A DNA stretch of 47,479 nt from Lachnospiraceae bacterium 10-1 (GTDB lineage: Bacteria; Bacillota; Clostridia; Lachnospirales; Lachnospiraceae). The notes below the pieces were generated by a model that was given only the letters and a program-made list of their open reading frames with translations, had not been told where the DNA came from and searched no databases. The translations under genes and the position numbers were made by a program. This document shows positions 34,915-42,876 of this stretch, piece after piece (positions within the stretch are counted from its first letter, which is position 1; every line of letters starts with the position of its first letter). Where the stretch lies: NCBI GenBank assembly GCA_000403495.2, contig KE159800.1, forward strand, positions 1 through 47,479, written 5' to 3'.

Positions 34915-35994
34915 TCAATCATCATATAGATCTACCTTGATCTGATCCTCATAGGGTTTTATAAGTTCGTTTACTATCTCATAAGAAAGATCTCTCATTT
35001 CATTAATATTTTCCTTGTAATTATTCAGGTTTATTCTGTGACTGTTACTCATCATGCTGTCACAGATATAATGATTGATTTCTGGAGAAAAATGTAAAAT
35101 ATCCATATAATTCTCCAAATTGGTAATAACCTTCCTGTCGTTTTGAAAATAATAAAACTTTACATTTTCATAAGAAAGAAGTGTTTTCATTGTATATTCC
35201 ATATTATAAAGATAACTCTCCGTATCTCCCTCCCTGTAAATATTATCCCACCAAAGCATGGAATAGGGAGGAATAAATACATAAAATGTAGTGTCGGGAT
35301 GGGCCTTTATGCGGTCAGTCAGCAGTTTCAGATTTTGATTTAATATATCCTCATAATATTTTTCCGGTTTCATTTCTGAAATAGAAGGCTTGCGTATATA
35401 AAGCCCCAGTGCCATATCCGAATTAAATTGCTTCCACTGTGCCCAATTATAAGAATCATTTTCATCATAAGCTCCGTCTATCACGGAATTGGCAATCAAA
35501 TAAGGAATTTTTTCCATTAAAACCCCTTTGTTCAGCCAGTATTCTATATCATTTATATAATTATCATCATATAAATACATAGGACATCCTGTTAATTCAT
35601 AAGTAGTCTGCGCATCTGCTGTGAGTGCGGAAGGATCCAGATTATAAAAAACATATTTAATATCCTGATGTTCAAAAGCTATATCCAAAAGAAAGCATAA
35701 ATCTGCTGTAGCTCCGTAAGATCTTATTGCCTTAATCACAGTACAGTCAAATCCCTTGTTAAACCAGTCATTGTAATAATTTTCTGCTACGGAAGATCCT
35801 GCAATCACACTATCATAATCAAAAGTTTTAAGAGAACCTGTACATTGATATTCCTTGTCAGTCAATACTGCCTTAAACCCAGGAAGAGGTTTGTGATATT
35901 GAAAAAAAGGATCAAACAATACTACTGCCAGAATACATAAAAGCAGTAGAATGCCGCTCCATATACCAAAATGCTTTATAAAATTTTTTGACAT
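34915..35994 (-). CDS. SGNH/AlgX-like protein, partner of the MBOAT acyltransferase
   Basis: A 359-residue protein with one N-terminal signal anchor (IWSGILLLLCILAVVLF) and an extracytoplasmic domain. SVIAGSSVAENYYNDWF is a GDSx-like SGNH block I, and YMDILHFSPEINHYI gives the D-x-x-H block near the C-terminus. Such proteins finish O-acetylation of an exported polymer using the acyl group brought across by an MBOAT protein, here encoded 53 bases upstream. The polymer is unknown. Confidence 0.75.
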   Translation of the reverse strand: MSKNFIKHFGIWSGILLLLCILAVVLFDPFFQYHKPLPGFKAVLTDKEYQCTGSLKTFDYDSVIAGSSVAENYYNDWFNKGFDCTVIKAIRSYGATADLCFLLDIAFEHQDIKYVFYNLDPSALTADAQTTYELTGCPMYLYDDNYINDIEYWLNKGVLMEKIPYLIANSVIDGAYDENDSYNWAQWKQFNSDMALGLYIRKPSISEMKPEKYYEDILNQNLKLLTDRIKAHPDTTFYVFIPPYSMLWWDNIYREGDTESYLYNMEYTMKTLLSYENVKFYYFQNDRKVITNLENYMDILHFSPEINHYICDSMMSNSHRINLNNYKENINEMRDLSYEIVNELIKPYEDQIKVDLYDD

Positions 35995-36047
35995 AGTAAA
36001 TCTCCATTCCCGCCTATTTATAAATGCAGCCAGTCATTCAAATTTAT

Positions 36048-37544
36048 TTAGAAATTAAAATAAATAAAGGTGCTGACCTGTGAAAAAGAAATTACAGACC
36101 ATACAAAAATAATAGTAATAATGAAACAAAGCTTAGAATCCAGAGAATGTTCCTTTGTAATCTGAATTGCATTTTTTCTCGTAAGAATAAAAATACTGAC
36201 CACTAATATGAAAAGAAACAAAACCAGATATCCATACTTAAGTAAATCTGGCGCAGAAAGATTTATCAACTGCTTAATCAGATAAAATTCAGGAATATCC
36301 AGGACCGCCGTTACCTTATAAATATATCCCGTATTTTTAAAAGCAAAAATATTTTTTATCATCTGAAATGCATTTGTCATACTGTCGCTACGGAAAAAGC
36401 ACAGTGAAAGATTAAAAAATCCAAATGTAAATATCCAGCCCAGCCATTTAGGAATTGTAATCCTCGGAAAAGAATCTTTATCGTTTTCCTTTACTCCTAC
36501 AATTCCCAGGTTATCCCAAATCACTAAAAGTCCCTGCATAACACCCCACACGATAAACGTCCAGTTAGCACCATGCCACAGACCGCTTAAAAAGAATACA
36601 ATAAAAATATTTAAAATTGTTCTTATCTTTCCTTTTCTGCTGCCACCTAAAGGAATATAAACATACTGAATAAAAAAGCGGGATAATGTCATATGCCACC
36701 TTTGCCATAATTCTTTTACCGAACACGCCTTATAAGGCGAATTAAAGTTGACCGGCAATTCAATATTAAACATTTTCCCAAGTCCCAAAGCCATATCGCT
36801 GTAACCACTGAAATCAAAATAAATCTCAAAGGTATAAGCCAAAACCACCAGCAAAGCAGACGGTGTGTCTAAAAATATCGTATGATCAAATCCATAATTT
36901 ACGGGAATTGCCAGTACATCCGCAAGCAATACCTTTTTTCCAAGCCCTAATGTAAAAAGAGTAATGCCCCTGGCAAAATTTTCTGCCTGAAATCTTTTGT
37001 TTTTCAAATTCTCAAACTGAGGAATCATTTCCTTATAAAGAACAATCGGGCCTGCAATCAACTGTGGGAAAAAAGTTACAAAAATCAAATAATTATCAAT
37101 AGAATAGTGTTCCGCCTTACCGGTACACCTGTCAATAATAAAAGAAATCTGTTGAAAGGTAAAAAAGCTGATTCCTAAGGGAAGCAGAATATTCTTCAAG
37201 GTGAAATTAGTATGAAATGCTAAATTGATGTTTTCAAAGAAAAAATCATAATACTTAAAATAAAAAATCAATCCCAGATTCAATAAAATACCGGAAATCA
37301 AACCAAGCCGGTCTGTCAGTCTGGTACGGGAAAATTTCATCAGATAACTTAGAAAATAATTTCCAAGTATGCTGAAAATAATAACAAGAAGATAATTTAC
37401 ATTAAAGTATCCGTAAAACCAAAGTGACATACCAGCCAAAAAAAGCTTAGCCAGCCTATATGCTTTTAAATTATTAAAAAGATACCATCCTGCAAGTACA
37501 AGCGGCAAAAATAAAAATATAAATATATAGGAATTAAATAACAT
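36048..37544 (-). CDS. MBOAT family O-acyltransferase (AlgI/PatA type)
   Basis: A 498-residue membrane protein with about ten TM helices that transfers an acyl group across the membrane for O-acetylation of a surface polymer. Family marks: NYFLSYLMK, LPLGISFFTFQQISFIID, FFPQLIAGPIV, FDFSGYSDMALGLGKMF, WQRWHMTLSRFFIQYVYIPLGGSRKG and the catalytic His in FLSGLWHGANWTF. First of two genes with the SGNH partner. Confidence 0.92.
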   Translation of the reverse strand: MLFNSYIFIFLFLPLVLAGWYLFNNLKAYRLAKLFLAGMSLWFYGYFNVNYLLVIIFSILGNYFLSYLMKFSRTRLTDRLGLISGILLNLGLIFYFKYYDFFFENINLAFHTNFTLKNILLPLGISFFTFQQISFIIDRCTGKAEHYSIDNYLIFVTFFPQLIAGPIVLYKEMIPQFENLKNKRFQAENFARGITLFTLGLGKKVLLADVLAIPVNYGFDHTIFLDTPSALLVVLAYTFEIYFDFSGYSDMALGLGKMFNIELPVNFNSPYKACSVKELWQRWHMTLSRFFIQYVYIPLGGSRKGKIRTILNIFIVFFLSGLWHGANWTFIVWGVMQGLLVIWDNLGIVGVKENDKDSFPRITIPKWLGWIFTFGFFNLSLCFFRSDSMTNAFQMIKNIFAFKNTGYIYKVTAVLDIPEFYLIKQLINLSAPDLLKYGYLVLFLFILVVSIFILTRKNAIQITKEHSLDSKLCFIITIIFVWSVISFSQVSTFIYFNF

Positions 37545-37569
37545 AATTTTTCTCCTATCCCATACCGAT

Positions 37570-37599
37570 AGTTTATCATACCTCTACATATTTTGTCTA
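37570..37599 (-). promoter_or_regulatory. Promoter of the MBOAT/SGNH pair
   Basis: On the minus strand TAGACA (37594-37599) is 18 bases from TAAACT (37570-37575), which has an extended TGA upstream. Lies about 25 bases before the MBOAT ATG. Confidence 0.5.
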
Positions 37600-37627
37600 A
37601 TACATGGAAATACTTAGTAAATATAGA

Positions 37628-37644
37628 TCATGTATCAAACATGA
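37628..37644 (+). repeat. Small hairpin directly before the DUF4358 ribosome site
   Basis: tcatgt (37628-37633) and acatga (37639-37644) form a 6-bp stem with a 5-nt loop that ends next to the GAGGAGG ribosome site of the lipoprotein gene. It could tune translation; there is no other evidence. Confidence 0.3.
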
Positions 37645-37656
37645 GGAGGAATTACT

Positions 37657-38286
37657 ATGAAAAATTATCTTATTCTTGGTACAATAACATTATTCTGTAG
37701 CTCCATGCTTTTTTTCGGCTGTGGAAGAGATGAATCTGAAAACCATATGGAACATAACCAGGCATATATAAATGAGGGAAATGGTGAAGAAGATGCTGTT
37801 AACACTTTACAAGTAGGCACAAAATACAAAATTATCGGTCCAATGGATGACCTGAAAAGTGCTGTTGTAGAAATTCTAGGAGAAAACTACTGGCCCGATA
37901 CTCTTCTTAGTTCTGAAGAATTGGCAGAAAGAACTGGTATTTCAGAAAATATGTATGATGATTTTCTGGCTGAATACCAAAGAACAGAAGCAGGCATAGA
38001 CATGATGATTCTCATAAAATCCAAAGAAGGAGAAATGGATAACATCGAAAAATATCTAAATGATTATAGAGAAACTCTTCTTAAAATTTATGAACAGCAG
38101 CCTCAAAATAAAGCAAAGGTATTTGCATCACGAATAGAAATTATCGATTCTTATATTTGCTATATTCAGCTTGGAGCAGATATTTCATCTCTTGAAAGTA
38201 AGGGAAATGACGAAATGGTATCCTATTGCCAGGAAGAAAATGAACGGGCTTTAGACATCATTGAAAAAAGAATTCTGGCTTCCTGA
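37657..38286 (+). CDS. DUF4358 family lipoprotein
   Basis: A 209-residue lipoprotein precursor. The signal peptide has a hydrophobic core and a lipobox LFFGC with Cys22 as the lipidated residue. After a polar linker, the mature domain shows MDDLKSAVVEILGENYWPDT, EYQRTEAGIDMMILIKSKEGEMDNIEKYL (in part) and SRIEIIDSYICYIQLG, which match DUF4358 of clostridia. Function unknown. It is divergent from the MBOAT pair, so a cell-surface role is reasonable. Strong GAGGAGG before the ATG. Confidence 0.8.
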   Translation: MKNYLILGTITLFCSSMLFFGCGRDESENHMEHNQAYINEGNGEEDAVNTLQVGTKYKIIGPMDDLKSAVVEILGENYWPDTLLSSEELAERTGISENMYDDFLAEYQRTEAGIDMMILIKSKEGEMDNIEKYLNDYRETLLKIYEQQPQNKAKVFASRIEIIDSYICYIQLGADISSLESKGNDEMVSYCQEENERALDIIEKRILAS

Positions 38287-38327
38287 CATTTTTCTCCTTT
38301 TGTCTGTTTTTCAAACTTAAAATTTAG

Positions 38328-38333
38328 TATAAT
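38328..38333 (+). promoter_or_regulatory. -10 box of an exoA promoter
   Basis: A perfect TATAAT lies 34 bases before the exonuclease III ATG, after the lipoprotein stop codon. A matching -35 box is not clear. Confidence 0.4.
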
Positions 38334-38367
38334 GTAGCTACGACATTGTTTGGAAAGGACAAGATTT

Positions 38368-39126
38368 ATGAAAAAACTTATTTCATGGAATGTAAATGGA
38401 TTGCGTGCCTGTATGGAAAAAGGCTTTCCTGATTTTTTTAAAAATGAAGATGCAGATGTTTTCTGCCTGCAGGAAACCAAACTGCAGGAAGGACAAATAA
38501 CCATGGATCTGTCTGGCTATCACCAATACTGGAATTATGCGGAAAAAAAAGGATATTCAGGAACAGCTGTTTTTACAAAAGAAGAACCTTTATCAGTTTC
38601 TTATGGAATGGGAATAGAAAAACACGATCATGAAGGAAGGGTTATTACTCTGGAATTTCAAAATTTTTATTTGGTCACTGTGTATACTCCTAACTCACAA
38701 GAGGAATTAAAGAGACTACATTACAGAATGGAATGGGAAGAGGATTTTCTTGCTTATCTGAAAAAATTGGAAGAATGCAAACCGGTAATTATTTGTGGAG
38801 ATATGAATGTTGCACATAAGGAAATTGACTTGAAAAATCCTAAAACAAACCGCAAAAATGCAGGATTTACAGACGAAGAGCGAAATAAATTTTCCCTTCT
38901 TTTAGAAGCAGGATTCATAGATACTTTCCGGTATTTTTATCCTGATTTGGAAAGCGCTTATTCCTGGTGGTCTTACCGTTTTAAGGCAAGAGAAAAAAAT
39001 GCAGGCTGGCGTATTGATTATTTTCTTGTATCCAATAAATTAAATAATTCTTTAAAAGATGCTGTTATTTATAAAAATATTTTTGGATCAGACCATTGCC
39101 CGGTAGGGTTATTAATAGAGGATTAG
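38368..39126 (+). CDS. xth: Exodeoxyribonuclease III (AP endonuclease)
   Basis: A 252-residue Mg-dependent AP endonuclease/3'-5' exonuclease for base excision repair. Motifs: [41 protein letters not shown] (here [14 protein letters not shown]), [10 protein letters not shown] and [10 protein letters not shown]. The frame extends to a TTG at 38350, but AAAGGA precedes the ATG at 38368. Its last codons form one arm of an 18-bp palindrome shared with the convergent PII-like gene. Confidence 0.96.
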   Translation: MKKLISWNVNGLRACMEKGFPDFFKNEDADVFCLQETKLQEGQITMDLSGYHQYWNYAEKKGYSGTAVFTKEEPLSVSYGMGIEKHDHEGRVITLEFQNFYLVTVYTPNSQEELKRLHYRMEWEEDFLAYLKKLEECKPVIICGDMNVAHKEIDLKNPKTNRKNAGFTDEERNKFSLLLEAGFIDTFRYFYPDLESAYSWWSYRFKAREKNAGWRIDYFLVSNKLNNSLKDAVIYKNIFGSDHCPVGLLIED

Positions 39127-39151
39127 CTGTTATAGCTAATCCTCTATTAAT
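39111..39151. terminator. 18-bp perfect palindrome over both stop codons (bidirectional hairpin)
   Basis: Arms 39111-39128 and 39134-39151 are exact reverse complements with loop gttat. The left arm holds the exoA stop (39124-39126) and the right arm holds the PII-like gene stop (39136-39138). As a result both proteins end in LIED. There is no T tract on either side, so it may stop transcription weakly or protect mRNA 3' ends. Confidence 0.75.
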
Positions 39152-39813
39152 CTAAGACCTGCTGTATCTGTAACCGGAAGAGAAAATACAATAGATTTTG
39201 CCCGACTGTCCATACCTGCTTTTTCCATAATTGCACCCATGATTGCATTCTTTTGTTCTTTTTTAGTAACAATAAATATCATTTCTTTATCTGCTGCAAT
39301 GGACACTCCCATGAACTTTTCGGCTATTTCCATTCCGGTTCCTCTTGCATGAATCACCGTACCGCCATATGCTCCCGCTTCCCGTGCGGCATTCATAATT
39401 AAATCTATATTTCCCTGATTTGCAATTACAATAATAAGTTCATGTACCGTATCCTTCAAGGTTGATTCCTCCTCTTTCTGATATTCTTTACCTTCTAAAA
39501 GAAACTGTAATACTTTTTTTCCACCAATACTGCTTAAAGGAATTATAAAAGCAATTCCTCCGCCGGGAGCATCAATCTTTAATTTTTGTTGAAGCCTTTT
39601 CTTTATAAAGTACCATTCTTCTTCTTCGTGTATGGAAAACAAAACAAGCTTTTCTGCACCCTCCAAACCAAAATAATCCAGTATATCGCTGCTTGCAGTA
39701 CCTTTTCCCAAGCTTGCAAACATTACATGCTGCTCATTTTCCTTATAAAGCTCCTGATATTTTTTTCCTATTTTTCTGTCAACAATCGTTGTCATTAAAT
39801 ATAATTTACCCAT
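39136..39813 (-). CDS. Tandem PII-like (GlnB superfamily) protein
   Basis: A 225-residue protein with two ferredoxin-like PII-type halves. Half 1 (about 1-110) ends APGGGIAFIIPLSSIGG; half 2 (about 120-225) has LIMNAAREAGAYGGTVIHARGTG, KEMIFIVTKKEQKNAIMGAI and SIVFSLPVTDTAGL, the standard PII order including the GTVIHARGTG turn before the T-loop region. Half 1 is more diverged. PII proteins sense nucleotides and metabolites and gate transporters. The gene follows the DUF1538 membrane protein by 14 bases, so it probably regulates that protein. Which ligand binds is unknown. Confidence 0.8.
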   Translation of the reverse strand: MGKLYLMTTIVDRKIGKKYQELYKENEQHVMFASLGKGTASSDILDYFGLEGAEKLVLFSIHEEEEWYFIKKRLQQKLKIDAPGGGIAFIIPLSSIGGKKVLQFLLEGKEYQKEEESTLKDTVHELIIVIANQGNIDLIMNAAREAGAYGGTVIHARGTGMEIAEKFMGVSIAADKEMIFIVTKKEQKNAIMGAIMEKAGMDSRAKSIVFSLPVTDTAGLRLIED

Positions 39814-39827
39814 ATGTCATCCCATTT

Positions 39828-41375
39828 CTATAATTCGATAATTTCCATATCTCCATATGCTTCCAGTGGTGTATAATCTTCTCTTCCGGATGCTTTTTTT
39901 CTGAGACTGCTTTCCTTAAATCTATAAACCATACCCATTGTCTGAATGGTAATAAGCGGCGTCATGGCAACCATTGCAATAATTCCAAAAGCGTCTGTAA
40001 TGATGGTTCCTCCCAACGCTGCACATGCACCCATTGCAAATGGAAGAAGAAAAGTAGCAGTCATAGGACCAGATGCCACACCACCCGAGTCAAAAGCAAT
40101 TGCTGTAAATATTTTTGGCACAAAAAAGGTTAAAATTAATGCAATTGCATAACCAGGTAAAATAAACCACAAAATAGAAATACCGGTAAGCACCCGCACC
40201 ATAGATAATCCTACTGATACGGATACACCAATTGACAGACTAAGCCCCATTGCTCTGGCAGAAATGGCTCCTGAAGTTATTTCTTCTACCTGCTTTGTAA
40301 GGACAAATACCGCCGGTTCCGCCAAAACAATAAAATAACCGATTACCATACCAATGGGAACAATAATCCATCCATAAGAAAGTGCTGCTATGGTCTGCCC
40401 TAAGTAATTTCCGGCCGGCATAAACCCAACGTTGACACCTGTAAGAAATAGCACCAGACCTACATATGTATATACCAGGCCAATACCTATTTTAATCAAT
40501 GCTTTTTTACTGATATTTCTTGCAATAATTTGAAAAACACCAAATACCAAAATAATTGGAAGAAGAGAAATTGCCATTTCCTTTATGTAAGTAGGAATTT
40601 CTTTTGAAAATAATCTCCAAAGATCAACTGTATTATCAACAATTTTTATACTGTCAGAAACATATTCTCCCTGTCCCGGATGAAAGACCATTCCAAGAAT
40701 TAAAACTGCAAGAATAGGACCTATGGAACAAAGTGAAACCAGGCCAAAACTGTCATCTGCCGCATGTTTATCACTTCGTATCGCAGTAATACCAATACCA
40801 AAAGCCATAATAAAAGGCACTGTCATCGGACCTGTAGTTACACCACCGGAATCAAATGAAATAGAAAGAAAATCTTTTGGCACAAAAAAAGTAAGAATAA
40901 ATACAAGTACATAAAAAAACACAAGTAAATGAGATAAAGCAATCCCAAATAACATACGAAGTAATGCAACAACCAGGAAAACTCCCACTCCAACTGCCAC
41001 TGCCAAAATTAGAACCACATTAGGCACTGAAGGAACCTGCTGTGCTAAAACCTGAAGATCTGGCTCTGAAACAGTTATAATAACCCCCATTACAAAGCTT
41101 ATTAAAATCATTATTGGAAGATTTTTGGACTTTGTCATAATCGTTCCAACTCTCTCTCCCATAGAAGTCATTGACATATTTACACCAATATTAAAAAGCA
41201 GCATTCCCAATATCAGCAAAACTGCTCCCACTAAAAATGTCATTAATATACTGGGAGGAATAGGCGCAATTGTAAAACACAATAGCAAAACAATTGCAAG
41301 AATAGGAAAAACTGCTTTTAGAGTTTCATATAAACTTTCTTTGATTTTAGATCTGCTTACCTGCAAAAATATCAA
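39828..41375 (-). CDS. DUF1538 membrane protein with two homologous halves
   Basis: A 515-residue polytopic membrane protein. Three motifs occur twice: GVN near residues 63 and 313, a membrane-level EP (SEPDLQVLAQQV near 103; AEPAVFVLTKQV near 352), and FFVPKxF..I.FDSGGV..GPMT at about 163-185 and 417-439. This layout suggests an internal duplication forming a pseudo-symmetric transporter or channel. Substrate unknown. Start is uncertain: the frame begins TTG at 41375 with AAGGG only a few bases upstream, and no ATG follows soon. Co-transcribed with the PII-like gene. Confidence 0.8.
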   Translation of the reverse strand: MIFLQVSRSKIKESLYETLKAVFPILAIVLLLCFTIAPIPPSILMTFLVGAVLLILGMLLFNIGVNMSMTSMGERVGTIMTKSKNLPIMILISFVMGVIITVSEPDLQVLAQQVPSVPNVVLILAVAVGVGVFLVVALLRMLFGIALSHLLVFFYVLVFILTFFVPKDFLSISFDSGGVTTGPMTVPFIMAFGIGITAIRSDKHAADDSFGLVSLCSIGPILAVLILGMVFHPGQGEYVSDSIKIVDNTVDLWRLFSKEIPTYIKEMAISLLPIILVFGVFQIIARNISKKALIKIGIGLVYTYVGLVLFLTGVNVGFMPAGNYLGQTIAALSYGWIIVPIGMVIGYFIVLAEPAVFVLTKQVEEITSGAISARAMGLSLSIGVSVSVGLSMVRVLTGISILWFILPGYAIALILTFFVPKIFTAIAFDSGGVASGPMTATFLLPFAMGACAALGGTIITDAFGIIAMVAMTPLITIQTMGMVYRFKESSLRKKASGREDYTPLEAYGDMEIIEL

Positions 41376-41514
41376 ACGCCCTTCTTAAATAAATTTTTCT
41401 TGATAATATAATAACACAATTTTTTGTTTGTCCGATAAAAAAATATAGAATTAATAAAAAATTAAAATATCATATAATTTACCGATTAATAAAGAATATG
41501 GACATTCTAAAAAA

Positions 41515-42852
41515 TTATTCCTTCATTTCTTTTAAGACGCTTAAAGAAAGCGGAATAGATAAAATTAACGTACACACATCTGATACTGCCTGCGTCATCT
41601 GCACACCTAAAAGTCCAAAGCAATAAGGCAGAATCAGGATCAGAGGTATAAAGAAATACCCCTGTCTTGCTCCTGCCACAATAGATGCTTTCAAAGCTTT
41701 TCCTATGGACTGCAGCATCATATTGCTCATTACAATCCATGCATTTAAAGGAAAAGTAATACATTGCAACCTAAGTGCCACCGTACCTGTTTCTATTACC
41801 TTTGCATCTTCTTTTCGAAATAATGCCACAATATCCGGTGCAAAAATTCCACATAAAAGCGAAATGAATAGCAAAAATACAAATGCATACTTTACACAAA
41901 AATAAAATCCTTCTCTCACTCTGCTATAAAGCTTTGCTCCATAGTTAAATCCACATACCGGTTGAAATCCCTGCCCAAACCCAATCAATGCCGAATTTGC
42001 AAACATTGTAATTCTATTAACAATTGACATACCGGCAATGGCTGCATCTCCATGTAGACCTGCAGCATGATTTAAAAAGATAACTGCTATACTTCCAAGC
42101 CCCTGCCTGCATAAAGATGGAATTCCTCCCCTGAAAATTTCTTTAATAAAATGAAGGTTGATATTTAAATTTTTAAATCTTATAACAATGCTTCCACCTT
42201 TACTTACTAAAATTACAAGCAAAAGAAAACTGCAAAGCTGGCTGGTTATTGTTGCAACTGCTGCACCTGAAATTCCCATCTGAAATCCAAAAATTAAAAT
42301 GGGATCTAAAACAATATTAAGCACTGCACCAATTACAATTCCCACCATAGCAAGAGATGCCCGCCCCTGAAACCTAAGCTGATTATTTAATACCAGAGAG
42401 GACGTCATAAAAGGAGCTCCCAAAAGTATAATACTTAAATATTTTCTGGTATATGGAAGAATTGTAGGCGTAGAACCAAGAGCAACAGACAAAGGGTTTA
42501 TAAAAATTATTCCAAGTAAGGCAATTAGAATTCCACTAAAAAAAGACAAGAAAAACCCATTTGCCGCCATTGTTTCCGCTTCATCAAATTCCTTACTTCC
42601 CAGCTTTCTTGATATATAATTTCCAGAACCATGTCCGAAAAAGAAACCTACGGCCTGAATAATGGCCATAATGGAAAAAGCCACACCTACCGCTGCTGTT
42701 GACTGAGTGTCTAACTTTCCCACAAAAAAAGTATCTGCCATATTATAAAAAGATGTGACAAGCATACTGATAATTGTGGGTACTGCTAATGAACAAATTA
42801 GCTTTGGTATCGGAGTCGTAGTCATTTGTGTGTATTTTTCTTCCTGATTCAA
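41515..42852 (-). CDS. MATE family multidrug efflux transporter
   Basis: A 445-residue, 12-TM Na+/H+-drug antiporter. The N-terminus (LICSLAVPTIISMLVTSFYNMADTFFVGKLD, in part SMLVTSFYNMADTFFVG) and RAMVGIVIGAVLNIVLDPILIF-type loop are typical (here LAMVGIVIGAVLNIVLDPI). It starts at TTG 42852 with GGAGG nine bases upstream; the next ATG (42825) lacks a ribosome site and would cut the conserved EEKYTQMTTTPIPKL start. It follows the ABC-F gene by 24 bases, so both are likely under the leader attenuator. Confidence 0.9.
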   Translation of the reverse strand: MNQEEKYTQMTTTPIPKLICSLAVPTIISMLVTSFYNMADTFFVGKLDTQSTAAVGVAFSIMAIIQAVGFFFGHGSGNYISRKLGSKEFDEAETMAANGFFLSFFSGILIALLGIIFINPLSVALGSTPTILPYTRKYLSIILLGAPFMTSSLVLNNQLRFQGRASLAMVGIVIGAVLNIVLDPILIFGFQMGISGAAVATITSQLCSFLLLVILVSKGGSIVIRFKNLNINLHFIKEIFRGGIPSLCRQGLGSIAVIFLNHAAGLHGDAAIAGMSIVNRITMFANSALIGFGQGFQPVCGFNYGAKLYSRVREGFYFCVKYAFVFLLFISLLCGIFAPDIVALFRKEDAKVIETGTVALRLQCITFPLNAWIVMSNMMLQSIGKALKASIVAGARQGYFFIPLILILPYCFGLLGVQMTQAVSDVCTLILSIPLSLSVLKEMKE

Positions 42853-42876
42853 TCCAAAACGCCTCCCTGCAATATT

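Noticed and set aside
41507-41764. 85-codon minus-strand frame within the MATE gene
   Set aside because: Overlaps the conserved MATE reading frame in another phase with no supporting start site or similarity.
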